Shown here: in pieces, positions 7,374-15,452 of the stretch
Layout of the letters: every line of letters begins with the position of its first letter
Numbering within the stretch: the first letter of the stretch is position 1
Assembly: GCF_018139485.1 (NCBI RefSeq)
Contig: NZ_JAGSNF010000004.1
Span: forward strand, 1-64,000
Length of the DNA: 64,000 nt
DNA from: Phycicoccus avicenniae
GTDB lineage: Bacteria; Actinomycetota; Actinomycetes; Actinomycetales; Dermatophilaceae
Reading direction: 5' to 3'
Translations under genes and position numbers: made by a program
Notes under the pieces: model-generated
Seen by the model: the letters and a program-made list of their open reading frames with translations, nothing else
Databases searched by the model: none
What the model was told of the DNA's origin: nothing

Positions 7374-10300
7374 TCAGCGCAGGACGAAGCCGCTCGTCAG
7401 CGTCTGACCGTTCCACGGCACGACGACGGTGACCTCGTAGGTGGCGCCCCGCTCGGGGAGGCCCCGCGTGCGGAGGAGGTAGACCCACTCGCCGTCCTCG
7501 AGGCGCATCTCGCCCTCCGCGACGACGTCCCCGTCGAGGGTGACGACGACCTCGGGCTGCAGGCCCTCGGGCACCGAGCCGTCGGCCAGGGTGAAGGAGG
7601 CCTTCACCGGGACCGTCGAGTTCTGCTTCACCGAGCGCCCGGCCTTGGCGAGCGGGCCGGTGATGCCGTCCGTCTCCAGGGTCGCGTTCGGCGCGAGACC
7701 GACCATGACGGGGTCGTGGTCGGAGACCCGGAACTCGTCCGGCGCGAAGAGGGTGTCGATCTGGCCCGCGGACTTGAAGTCGGTGTTGTAGTCGAGCACC
7801 GACGGCTCGTCCGCGTTGACGTGGTAGTCCGCGACCCCGGTGACCTGCCCGAGCAGCGTCTCCGAGGAGAGCGCGTGGTCGAGGTAGCCCCACTGTCCGT
7901 CGAAGACGTAGGAGTAGGCGTCCTCACCGAGGTACTCCCGGACGAGGTTGGTGAAGCCACCCTCCTCGAGCGTCGTGATCGGTGTCTCCATCGCGTAGGA
8001 GTTGTAGTCGCCGACCATGAGGACGTCGAGGTCGCCGGTGCCCGTCGGGTCGGTGCCGAACCAGTCGAGCAGGTCCCGCACCGCGTTCGTCCGCACGACC
8101 GCGCAGTTGCCCTGGCCGTCACCGAGGTCCGGCGTCTCGCACGCCGAGCCCTTGGACTTCAGGTGGTTGACGTTCGTCGAGAAGACACCACCGGTCGCAT
8201 CGACCTCCCACGCCTGGAGCAGCGAGGCGCGGTTCTTCGGGGACGCATCGCCGCCGGTGATGAACTCGTCGGTGTTGAGCACCGCGGTCTCACCGACCGG
8301 CGTGACGGTGCCGGGCCGGTAGATGGCCCCGACCTTGATGGCGTCGGCCCCGAGGGCGTCGACCTGCCCGGTCAGCGCGTCGACGTCGAGCACCTCGTAG
8401 GTGCCGGCTCCCATCTCGGCGTTCACGGCGTCGACGAGGTACTGCAGGGCGCTGTCGGCGCCGTAGCCGTCGTTCTCGACCTCGTTGACCCCGACGACGT
8501 CGGCGTCCATCTCGACGATAGCGGCGACGGTCTTCACGGTCTGGCGGTCGAGCTCGGTCTGGTCGCCGGCGCCGCGGCAGTCGAGCGGCGGGCCGCTCAC
8601 GCCTCCCGTACAGCCGGTGAAGGTGTCGAAGTAGTTGAGCAGGTTCATCCCGACGGCGGTGACGTCACCGCCGACCTCCGGGGCGCCCTCGGGGCGGGGG
8701 TTGGCCGCCTCGAAGGTGATGCCCTCCCCGGTCTGCTCGAGAGGGCGAAGGCGCCACGTGTTGGGGCTCGCCCCGTTGCCACCCCAGCCGTACGTCATGA
8801 CACCGGTCGCGTCGGTGACGGTGTCGCCACCACGCAGGGTGTTCTCGGCACTGAGCGGCTGCCCGCCCCGGCCCCAGATGATCGGCTCGGGGTTCTGGTT
8901 CTGCAGCGTGTCGTCGATGACGAGGCGGTTGAGGTCGTTCTGCGCCTGGAGGGCGAGAGCCTCCTCGCCGGGGGCGACGACGTTCGTCGGCTGCTGGAGG
9001 CGGCCGCCCGAGGACACCGTCACCTGGCCGAACCGGCCGAGCTGGAAGTGCTCGGTGACCGACAGGTCCTGCGGGAAGGTCACCGACATGCCCTCGTACC
9101 GCTCCGGCTCGTCGGGCGAGGAGAAGGGCAGGGTCACCTCGGTCGGCTCGACCGAGCCGGTGCCGCAGAGCTCGATGCTCGTGACGCCCGAGACCTGGGT
9201 CTGGTCCTGGAAGTCACCGGCCGTGCCCGTGACGACGACGAGGTCGCCGACCGAGACGGAGTCGTTGCTGCCGTTGAAGACGAAGAGCGCGTCGGAGGTG
9301 GCGGGGTCGCCGTCACCCTCCGGGTCCTGGATGTAGAAGCCGCGCAGGGCCGGCGACGGGCCCTCGTAGTCGGCGACGACGACGCCGCGCGTCGTGACCG
9401 GACCGGTGACCGCGGCGCTCGCGCCGTAGCCCTGGATCTCGTACGTCGGGGTGACCGCGACCGAGCAGGCGTCGGCCACGCCGAAGGTGACGACGTGGTC
9501 GGCCTCCATCGTGTCCGGCGGGTCGTTCGCGTCGAGGTCGGCGACCCCGTCCGCGGCGACGGTGAGCGTGCAGTCCTGACCGGTGGCCGGGGCGGACGCG
9601 GGGTCGACGGTGAAGGTCTCGGCGCCACCGGAGACGGTGACGTCGACGGCCCCGTCCTGGGTGCAGACGAGCGAGACGGCGCCGTCGGCGAGCGCGACCG
9701 GCTCGCTGAAGGTCACCGAGTACGACTGCGACGGGGTTGCCGTGCCGCCGTCCTCGGGGGTGCTGGACACGACGATCGGGGACTCGTCGGGGGCCGGCTC
9801 GCCGTCGCAGTCCGCGGTGTGCGACCCCAGCCCGTCGAACGTGTTGTTCGGGAAGGCGTCCCACTCGAGGGCGGGGTCGAACGCGTCGTCCGGGGTCGTG
9901 TCGCCGGCGCACACGCTCGCCATCCGGCGCAGCGTGCTGTCCTGCGTCGTCACGTCACCGGTGCCCCACCGGGTGCCGGGGTCGACGCCGACCTGGCCGA
10001 AGGAGTCGACGACCGACCCCGTCGCCCCGCCCTTGCGCAGGACCACCGCGTCGTCGCCGTTGAAGTTGACGACCCCGCCGTTCGTCACGTCGGCCTGGGC
10101 GAGGATCGCCGGGTCGGCGCTGGGGTGGGCAGCGACGAAGACGTCGCCCGCGGCCACCGTGCCGGTCAACGCCAGCGACGAGGTGACGCCCGACGAGCCG
10201 TTGCTGTAGAGCTCGAGACGGTAGCCACCGCCGGAGAGGTCGATGTCCGCCCCGGTGCCGTTGTAGATCTCGAGCGCCTTGTTGAAGCTCGAGCCCTCGA

Positions 10301-10433
10301 CGTACTCCGAGACGACGAGGTCGGTGGCGGGGTCGGCCGACGCGGGGGTGGGCGTCAGGGCGACGGGGGTGGCCAGGGCGAGGGCGCCGACGGCGACCCT
10401 TCCCACGAGCCGACGCAGCGGCGTCCGGTGCAT
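7374..10433 (-). CDS. Secreted ExeM/NucH-like endonuclease/exonuclease/phosphatase with lamin-tail domain
   Basis: A 1019-residue exported protein. Order: signal peptide 1-31 (ending TPASA-DP); lamin-tail fold about 34-150 (VVSEYVEGSSFNKALEIYN); an Ig-like domain about 200-305; an OB-like region about 315-430; the EEP nuclease domain about 550-865; and a C-terminal beta-domain starting near 880 (SVKQNSTVPVKASF). Catalytic elements are VNEVEND, NHLKSKG, VGDYNSY and SDHDPVM. The family degrades extracellular DNA, giving phosphate or remodelling biofilm matrix. The ATG at 10433 has GGAGG 5 nt upstream. A TAGGTT -10-like element lies at 10510-10505 on the minus strand. Confidence 0.9.
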   Translation of the reverse strand: MHRTPLRRLVGRVAVGALALATPVALTPTPASADPATDLVVSEYVEGSSFNKALEIYNGTGADIDLSGGGYRLELYSNGSSGVTSSLALTGTVAAGDVFVAAHPSADPAILAQADVTNGGVVNFNGDDAVVLRKGGATGSVVDSFGQVGVDPGTRWGTGDVTTQDSTLRRMASVCAGDTTPDDAFDPALEWDAFPNNTFDGLGSHTADCDGEPAPDESPIVVSSTPEDGGTATPSQSYSVTFSEPVALADGAVSLVCTQDGAVDVTVSGGAETFTVDPASAPATGQDCTLTVAADGVADLDANDPPDTMEADHVVTFGVADACSVAVTPTYEIQGYGASAAVTGPVTTRGVVVADYEGPSPALRGFYIQDPEGDGDPATSDALFVFNGSNDSVSVGDLVVVTGTAGDFQDQTQVSGVTSIELCGTGSVEPTEVTLPFSSPDEPERYEGMSVTFPQDLSVTEHFQLGRFGQVTVSSGGRLQQPTNVVAPGEEALALQAQNDLNRLVIDDTLQNQNPEPIIWGRGGQPLSAENTLRGGDTVTDATGVMTYGWGGNGASPNTWRLRPLEQTGEGITFEAANPRPEGAPEVGGDVTAVGMNLLNYFDTFTGCTGGVSGPPLDCRGAGDQTELDRQTVKTVAAIVEMDADVVGVNEVENDGYGADSALQYLVDAVNAEMGAGTYEVLDVDALTGQVDALGADAIKVGAIYRPGTVTPVGETAVLNTDEFITGGDASPKNRASLLQAWEVDATGGVFSTNVNHLKSKGSACETPDLGDGQGNCAVVRTNAVRDLLDWFGTDPTGTGDLDVLMVGDYNSYAMETPITTLEEGGFTNLVREYLGEDAYSYVFDGQWGYLDHALSSETLLGQVTGVADYHVNADEPSVLDYNTDFKSAGQIDTLFAPDEFRVSDHDPVMVGLAPNATLETDGITGPLAKAGRSVKQNSTVPVKASFTLADGSVPEGLQPEVVVTLDGDVVAEGEMRLEDGEWVYLLRTRGLPERGATYEVTVVVPWNGQTLTSGFVLR

Positions 10434-10663
10434 GCATCCTCCAGAGGTATCGCGGGGGGCCGCCGACCTGTCCTCGGTGCCTCGACCCGCAGTGGTGCGC
10501 GGCGAACCTAACACCGTCGTCAGACAGGGAACAGGGCTGCAGCGTGACCTGCGGGTAAGGACTGGGTAAAGCCTCGGACCGTCCACCCGCGCGCCTCCTC
10601 CCACCGTGCGTCGGGTTTGTCGAACCTGCAGGTCACAGCCGGTCCCGGGCGGCGCGCAGCGGC

Positions 10664-10669
10664 TAGCGT
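10664..10669 (+). promoter_or_regulatory. -10 element of the DUF2945 operon
   Basis: TAGCGT at 10664-10669 lies about 33 nt before the ATG at 10703, leaving room for the GAAGGAG ribosome site just upstream of the start. Confidence 0.45.
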
Positions 10670-10702
10670 CGAGGGCGTCCGACCGACGAAGGAGCATCGA
10701 CG

Positions 10703-10909
10703 ATGGCGTACAGCAAGGGCGACGAGGTCAGCTGGAAGACCTCGCAGGGCACGACGCACGGCACGGTCAAGGAGAAGCGGGTGAAGGAGTTCCAGCACGA
10801 CGGGCAGACCTTCAAGCCCGAGGACGACGACCCGTACTACCTCGTGGAGTCCGAGAAGACGGGGTCGGTCGCCGCCCACAAGGAGTCGGCCCTGAGGAAG
10901 AAGTCGTGA
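10703..10909 (+). CDS. DUF2945 (Tudor-like, hypervirulence-associated) small protein
   Basis: A 68-residue acidic/basic protein fitting DUF2945: KGDEVSWKTSQGTTHGTV at the start, DDDPYYLVESEKTG in the middle and AAHKESALRKK at the end. The family has an SH3/Tudor-like barrel and appears in bacteria and fungi; its molecular function is not established. GAAGGAG precedes the ATG. The stop overlaps the next gene by 4 nt, so the two are translationally coupled. Confidence 0.85.
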   Translation: MAYSKGDEVSWKTSQGTTHGTVKEKRVKEFQHDGQTFKPEDDDPYYLVESEKTGSVAAHKESALRKKS

Positions 10910-11217
10910 GCCCCGTCCCGCCGAAGGACGTCCAGGAGGCCGCCGCCCGCGCGGTCCGCTGGATCGAGGACGGCAAGGCCGGCAAGAACTTCACCGACAC
11001 CGGACGGAGGCGGGCGCACCAGCTCGCCGACGGCGACGACGTGAGCGAGCAGGTCGTGAAGAAGATGCACGCCTACTTCGCGCGACACTCCGTCGACAAG
11101 GACGCCGACGGCTTCAAGCACGGGACCGACGGCTTCCCGAGCCCCGGCCGCGTCGCGTGGGACGCCTGGGGCGGCGACCCCGGCGAGCGGTGGGCGAACA
11201 GCCAGGTCGACGGCTGA
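10906..11217 (+). CDS. Small protein resembling a domain of phage head/protease proteins
   Basis: A 103-residue protein whose GTG start overlaps the DUF2945 stop (GTGA). Features are AVRWIEDGKAGKNF, an ARxLADGDDVSEQVVKKMHAYFARH helix block (shown in part) and a C-terminal FPSPGRVAWDAWGGDPGERW. From memory, the same arrangement (charged helix, YFARH, then a Trp-rich WGGD-GxxWA end) occurs as a module at the ends of phage prohead protease or portal-associated proteins. No other phage gene is nearby, so I treat it as a domesticated or stand-alone module of unknown function. Confidence 0.6.
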   Translation: MSPVPPKDVQEAAARAVRWIEDGKAGKNFTDTGRRRAHQLADGDDVSEQVVKKMHAYFARHSVDKDADGFKHGTDGFPSPGRVAWDAWGGDPGERWANSQVDG

Positions 11218-11230
11218 CCCGACGGCCGGG

Positions 11231-12043
11231 TCAGTCGGACTGGGCACCGGGGACGGAGACCTCCCGGAGGAACCGGGCGAGCACCGGCGCCATCGCCTCG
11301 GGGTCCCAGGCGTGGCCGGCGCCGGGCAGCTCTGCCACCGTCGCCCGGGGCAGGACCTCGGCGAGACGAGCCGCGGCCGCCGGCATCTCCGGGAAGGTCT
11401 CCGACCCGAAGCACGTGAGCACCGGGAGGTCGACGGTCGACCCGAGGGACCGGTCCTCCAGCGCCGCCGTCGCCCACGCCAACGCCTGAGCGTCCGCCCG
11501 CTGCGTCCGTGTGGCCGCGGCGAGCCGGGGCCAGGCCGGCGAGGACCTCATGCCGTCCAGCCACTCGGGCGGCATGTCCCGCATGTACTGCTCCGTCGCC
11601 GCCTCGAGGTCGCCGGCGTCGAGGTGCCGCTCCACGTCGGCGGCCCACGCCGCCGTGTCCGCCGCTGGGCCCGCGAGCGGCGCCTCCCAGAGCACGAGCC
11701 CCTCCGCTCGCACCCCGTCGGCCACCGCCCGGAGCGCCAGCGAGCACCCGGAGGAGTGCCCGACGAGGACGACGGGTTCCCCGACGTGGTCGACGACCGC
11801 ACGGAGCGCCGCGACCTCCCGGGCGAGGTCCAGCACCCCGTGGGCCACCGACTCGTTCCGCCCGAGGCGGTCCGGGACGAGCGCGCGGCAGCCGCCGTCG
11901 GCGAGGAGGCGGGCGGTCGACGCGGTCATCTCGTCGTCCGCCCTCGACGGGCCGGCTCCGGCGACGAACACGACGGCCGGACCGGACCCGAGGTCGTCGA
12001 GGGCGACGCGGTCGCCGCGGCTGCTCGTCACGAAGGTGGTCAT
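11231..12043 (-). CDS. Alpha/beta hydrolase
   Basis: A 270-residue alpha/beta-fold hydrolase. The nucleophile Ser is in GHSSG and the catalytic His in GAGHAW near the C-terminus; the oxyanion region is VVFVAGAGPS. The ATG at 12043 is chosen because AGGGAGTG lies about 7 nt upstream; a GTG two codons earlier is possible. It is divergent from a TetR gene with an inverted repeat between them, so its expression is probably controlled by that regulator. The substrate cannot be told from sequence. Confidence 0.85.
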   Translation of the reverse strand: MTTFVTSSRGDRVALDDLGSGPAVVFVAGAGPSRADDEMTASTARLLADGGCRALVPDRLGRNESVAHGVLDLAREVAALRAVVDHVGEPVVLVGHSSGCSLALRAVADGVRAEGLVLWEAPLAGPAADTAAWAADVERHLDAGDLEAATEQYMRDMPPEWLDGMRSSPAWPRLAAATRTQRADAQALAWATAALEDRSLGSTVDLPVLTCFGSETFPEMPAAAARLAEVLPRATVAELPGAGHAWDPEAMAPVLARFLREVSVPGAQSD

Positions 12044-12062
12044 CGTCACTCCCTGATATTGG

Positions 12063-12090
12063 ACTAGTGAGTACAGAAAGTGACACTAGA
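12063..12090. promoter_or_regulatory. Candidate TetR operator
   Basis: CTAGTG at 12064-12069 and CACTAG at 12084-12089 are exact inverted half-sites 14 nt apart, flanked by A on both sides. They sit between the divergent hydrolase and TetR genes. Confidence 0.5.
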
Positions 12091-12126
12091 CTGAGTCGTC
12101 CAGAGTCGCAAGAGGAAGGACGTCCC

Positions 12127-12744
12127 GTGCCGGCCGCACTCCGCCCCAGCTCCGCGCGCAAGCGCGCCGCCGTGCTCGCTGCCGCCGAGCAGGTGTTCCT
12201 CCGCGACGGCTACCGCGCGGCGACGATGGACGAGGTGGCGTCGATCTCCGGGGTGTCGAAGCAGACGGCCTACGCGCACTTCGGCTCGAAGGAGGCACTG
12301 TTCGTCGCCCTCGTCACGTCGATGACCGAGGACGCCGGCGAACGGACCGAGCCGGAGCCGCCCGACGCGGTGGGCGGGGTCGAGGCGTTCCTCCTCGAGC
12401 ACGCCCGGGCCCTCCTCGAGGCGGTCCTCGCGCCGCGGATCGTCCGGCTGCGACGGCTCGTCGTCGGGGAGGCGATGCACTTCCCCGGGCTCGGCGAGGC
12501 GCTGTGGACCCACGGCCCGGCGGCGTCGATGGCGTGGGTCGCGCAGCACCTGCGGGACTTCGCCGACCGGGGGTGGCTGCACGTCCCGGACCCCGACCGG
12601 TCCGCCGCGACGTGGAACTGGCTCGTCATGGCGGCCCCCCTCGAGGAGGCGATGCTCCGCGGCGGCCCGGACGAGGGGGCAGACGGCCTCGAAGCCCACT
12701 GCCGGGAGGCGGTCCGGGTCTTCCTCGCCGCGCACGCCGCCTGA
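12127..12744 (+). CDS. TetR/AcrR family transcriptional regulator
   Basis: A 205-residue regulator. The N-terminal helix-turn-helix runs from ARKRAAVLAAAEQVFLRDGY through MDEVASISGVSKQTAYAHFGSKEALF (residues about 10-55). The C-terminal ligand domain resembles the AefR-like group (RIVRLRRLVVGEAMHFPGL). The start is GTG at 12127 with AGGAAGGA upstream. Divergence from the alpha/beta hydrolase and a palindrome in the 83-bp gap suggest autoregulation and control of the hydrolase; the ligand is unknown. Confidence 0.9.
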   Translation: MPAALRPSSARKRAAVLAAAEQVFLRDGYRAATMDEVASISGVSKQTAYAHFGSKEALFVALVTSMTEDAGERTEPEPPDAVGGVEAFLLEHARALLEAVLAPRIVRLRRLVVGEAMHFPGLGEALWTHGPAASMAWVAQHLRDFADRGWLHVPDPDRSAATWNWLVMAAPLEEAMLRGGPDEGADGLEAHCREAVRVFLAAHAA

Positions 12745-12753
12745 GCACCGGCG

Positions 12754-13548
12754 TCAGGGGGCCGGGGCCACCACCGTCTCGACCTCGGCGGCCTCCAGCG
12801 CGTGGGCCGTCTCGTCGTCGACCGGACGGTCCGTGACGAGCACGTCGACGGCCGACAGCGGCAGGATCCGCGCGAACGTGCCACGCCCGATCTTCGTCGC
12901 GTCGGCCGCCACGACGACCCTGCGGGCCACCGCCGCGAGGTCGCGGCTGGCCTGGGCCTCGCCCTCGTGCACCGTCGTCGCCCCGAAGCGACCGCTCAGC
13001 CCGTCGACGCCGAGGACCGCGAGGTCGAGGGCGACGTCCTGCAGCGAGGCCGTGACCATCGGGCCGACGAGCTCGTAGGACTGCCGGCGCGGCACGCCTC
13101 CGGTGACGACGATCTTCACGTGCTCCCGCACCGACAGCTCGTAGGCGATGTTGAGGGCGTTCGTCACGACGGTGACCCCGGGCGCCCCGTCGGCCGGGCG
13201 CAGGGCGTCGTCGCGGCCGAGCCGCCGGGCGACCTCGGTCGTCGTCGTCCCCCCGTTGAGGCCGACGGCGTCCCCCGGGCGGACGAGACAGGCGACGGCG
13301 TCGGCGATGGCGACCTTGGCCGACGCCTGCCGAGCCGCCTTGTACTGCAGTGGCAGCTCGTACCCCGAGCCGCGCGCCGTCGCCCCGCCGTGGGTGCGGG
13401 TGACGAGGCCCTGCTCGGCGAGCGTCGTGAGATCCCGGCGCACCGTGGCGCCCGAGACGCCGAGCGCGCGCTCCACGTCCGCCACCGTCACCGTGCCGCG
13501 CTCGCTCACGAGGTCGAGGAGGGCGGCGAGCCGCTGTTGGGGGGTCAT
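12754..13548 (-). CDS. DeoR/AgaR-family repressor of the amino-sugar operon
   Basis: A 264-residue DeoR-type regulator. The N-terminal winged helix (MTPQQRLAALLDLV, then VADVERALGVSGATVRRDL and THGGA) is followed by the sugar-phosphate sensor domain with LNGGTTTTEVARRL, VVTNALNIA and ADATKIGRG. Such repressors usually release DNA on binding a phosphorylated sugar. AGGAGACC precedes the ATG at 13548. It is divergent from the SIS-ROK-PfkB-aldolase operon, with a palindromic site between. An intermediate such as galactosamine or tagatose 6-phosphate is a likely inducer (inference). Confidence 0.9.
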   Translation of the reverse strand: MTPQQRLAALLDLVSERGTVTVADVERALGVSGATVRRDLTTLAEQGLVTRTHGGATARGSGYELPLQYKAARQASAKVAIADAVACLVRPGDAVGLNGGTTTTEVARRLGRDDALRPADGAPGVTVVTNALNIAYELSVREHVKIVVTGGVPRRQSYELVGPMVTASLQDVALDLAVLGVDGLSGRFGATTVHEGEAQASRDLAAVARRVVVAADATKIGRGTFARILPLSAVDVLVTDRPVDDETAHALEAAEVETVVAPAP

Positions 13549-13590
13549 CCGGTCTCCTGTCCGGTCGGTGCGGACAGTGTTGCACGCGCT

Positions 13591-13624
13591 GATCGTTTCT
13601 GATCGAATGAAGATCGTTCGATCA
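13591..13624. promoter_or_regulatory. Candidate DeoR-family operator
   Basis: TGATCGAA at 13600-13607 and TTCGATCA at 13617-13624 are a perfect 8-bp inverted repeat with a 9-nt spacer. Additional GATCG copies occur at 13591 and 13612. The cluster lies in the 126-bp gap between the repressor and the operon it faces. Confidence 0.6.
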
Positions 13625-13674
13625 TTCTCGTGCAGCACCGTCGTGGTGCGCACCCCACCACTGGAGACCGCCCC

Positions 13675-14550
13675 ATGCCCCGCTTCCACGTCGAGGACGA
13701 GATCGCCTCGCAGCCCGAGACCTGGGCGGCGGCCCTCGCGCTCGCGCCGACCGTCGCCGACCACCTGCCCGCCCCCGGGGAGCGGGTCGCCGTCGTCGGG
13801 TGCGGCACGAGCTGGTTCGTCGCGATGGCCTACGCGGTCCTGCGCGAGCAGGCGGACCACGGCCTCACGGACGCCTTCGCCGGCAGCGAGTTCCCCACGA
13901 CCCGGGACTACGACCGCGTCGTCGCGATCTCGCGGTCCGGCACGACGACCGAGATCGTGACGCTGCTCGAGCGTCTCCACGGCCGGCCGACGACCCTGCT
14001 CACCGCGGTGCCCGACGCCCCGGCGGCCGCGGTCGCCGGGGCGGTCGTCGACCTGTCCTTCGCCGACGAGCGGTCCGTCGTCCAGACCCGGTTCGCGACG
14101 AGCGCCCTCGCGCTCCTGCGGGCGCACACCGGTGAGGACCTCGACCGGGCCGTCGCCGACGCCCGCACCGCGCTCACGACCCCGCTCCCGGACGCCGGGA
14201 CCGACCAGTGCACCTTCCTCGGCCAGGGCTGGACCGTCGGCCTCGCGGCCGAGGCCGCCCTGAAGACCCGTGAGGCCGCGCAGTTCTGGGCCGAGTCCTA
14301 CCCGGCGATGGACTACCGCCACGGACCCGTCGCCATCGCCCAGCCGGGCCGCCTCGTCTGGAGCCTCGGCGAGGTCCCCGAGGGCCTCGACGAGGAGGTC
14401 GCCGCCACCGGCGCGACGTTCGTGCACCACGACCTCGACCCGATGGCGGGCCTCGTCGTCGCCCAGCGCTTCGCCGTCGCGCTCGCCGTGGCGCGCGGGC
14501 TCGACCCCGACAACCCCCGATCCCTCACCCGGTCCGTCATCCTCACGTGA
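13675..14550 (+). CDS. SIS-domain sugar isomerase/deaminase (AgaS/GlmS-like)
   Basis: A 291-residue protein with two SIS subdomains and no glutaminase domain. The first SIS signature is VVGCGTSWFVAMAYA (about residues 40-54) with ISRSGTTTEIV near 84; the second half has FLGQGWTVGLAAEAALKTRE and SYPAMDYRHGP. It matches the AgaS/GlmS-isomerase group that converts hexosamine 6-phosphate to ketose 6-phosphate plus ammonia. With a tagatose-type kinase and aldolase next door, galactosamine 6-phosphate is a likely substrate (inference). GGAG precedes the ATG, and the stop overlaps the next start (TGATG). Confidence 0.85.
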   Translation: MPRFHVEDEIASQPETWAAALALAPTVADHLPAPGERVAVVGCGTSWFVAMAYAVLREQADHGLTDAFAGSEFPTTRDYDRVVAISRSGTTTEIVTLLERLHGRPTTLLTAVPDAPAAAVAGAVVDLSFADERSVVQTRFATSALALLRAHTGEDLDRAVADARTALTTPLPDAGTDQCTFLGQGWTVGLAAEAALKTREAAQFWAESYPAMDYRHGPVAIAQPGRLVWSLGEVPEGLDEEVAATGATFVHHDLDPMAGLVVAQRFAVALAVARGLDPDNPRSLTRSVILT

Positions 14551-15452
14551 TGGACACCTCCGTCCCCGTGTGGGGGGTCGACGTCGGCGGGACGACGACC
14601 AAGGCCCTCCGGCTCGACGCCGCGGGCGCCGTGCTCGACGAGCGCCGCGCGCCGACGACGGGACCGGACCCCGACGGCACGCTCGTCACGGCGACGGTGG
14701 CCCGGCTGCTCGACGGACGGGACCCGCGCGAGCCGGTGGGGGTCGTCGTGCCCGGCATCGTCGACGACGAGGCGGGGGTCGCGCGCTGGTCGGCGAACCT
14801 CGGCTTCCGCGACGCCCCGCTGCTGCGCCACCTCACCGACCGGCTGCGCGGGCCGGTGGCCTTCGGGCACGACGTCCGCGCGGGCGCCCTCGCGGAGGCC
14901 GCCGACGGCGCGGCGGCCGGCGTCGAGGGCCCGGTCGTCTTCCTCCCGGTCGGGACGGGCATCGCCGCGGCGACGCTCGTCGACGGCCGGCCGGTCGTCT
15001 CCGAGGGCTGGGCGGGCGAGGTCGGCCAGCTCGTCCTGCCCGGCGGCCGCTGCGCCGGGCACCGGGTCGAGGAGGTCGGGTCGGCCGCGGCCCTCGCGCG
15101 GCGAGCCGGCGAGCCGGACGCCCTGAGCGTCGCCCGCCGGGTCGAGGCGGGCGACCCCGACGCCCGCGCGCTGTGGGACGACGCGGTCGAGGCCCTCGCC
15201 GTCGCGACCGCCGCGCTCGTCGTGTCGGTCGCCCCGACCGTGGTCGTCCTCGGGGGCGGGCTCTCCCGGTCCGGTCGCCTGCTCCTCGACCCGCTGGGGG
15301 ACGCGCTCGCCGCACTCGTGCCGGGCCTGCGCGTCCCGCGTCTCGTCACCGCGAGCCACGGCGACCTCGCCGCGGCCCGCGGTGCCGCCGTCCTCGCGCG
15401 CCGGGCCGATGCGAGGACCTCGCCCGACGGCGGGGACGGAGCCCTCCGGTGA
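14550..15452 (+). CDS. ROK-fold sugar kinase lacking the ROK zinc motif
   Basis: A 300-residue ASKHA-fold kinase. The phosphate-binding loop is GVDVGGTTTKAL at residues 8-19, the likely catalytic Asp is in AFGHDVRAGA, and a second phosphate loop is LPVGTGIAAAT. ROK kinases usually carry a CxCGxxGC zinc motif after a GH dipeptide; here that segment is shortened to LPGGRCAGHRVEE and only one Cys remains. The gene overlaps the SIS gene by one base and PfkB by four. It probably phosphorylates the amino sugar, or N-acetyl amino sugar, that feeds the operon. Confidence 0.8.
   Translation: MDTSVPVWGVDVGGTTTKALRLDAAGAVLDERRAPTTGPDPDGTLVTATVARLLDGRDPREPVGVVVPGIVDDEAGVARWSANLGFRDAPLLRHLTDRLRGPVAFGHDVRAGALAEAADGAAAGVEGPVVFLPVGTGIAAATLVDGRPVVSEGWAGEVGQLVLPGGRCAGHRVEEVGSAAALARRAGEPDALSVARRVEAGDPDARALWDDAVEALAVATAALVVSVAPTVVVLGGGLSRSGRLLLDPLGDALAALVPGLRVPRLVTASHGDLAAARGAAVLARRADARTSPDGGDGALR

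Noticed and set aside
7362-10511. 1049-codon open frame on the plus strand across the nuclease gene
   Set aside because: It lies entirely antisense to the clearly recognisable ExeM-like protein and has no domain of its own. Stop codons are rare in this GC range.
10906-11217. Possible prophage remnant
   Set aside because: Only one phage-like small module is present. There is no integrase, terminase, capsid gene or att-like repeat around it, and composition is unchanged.
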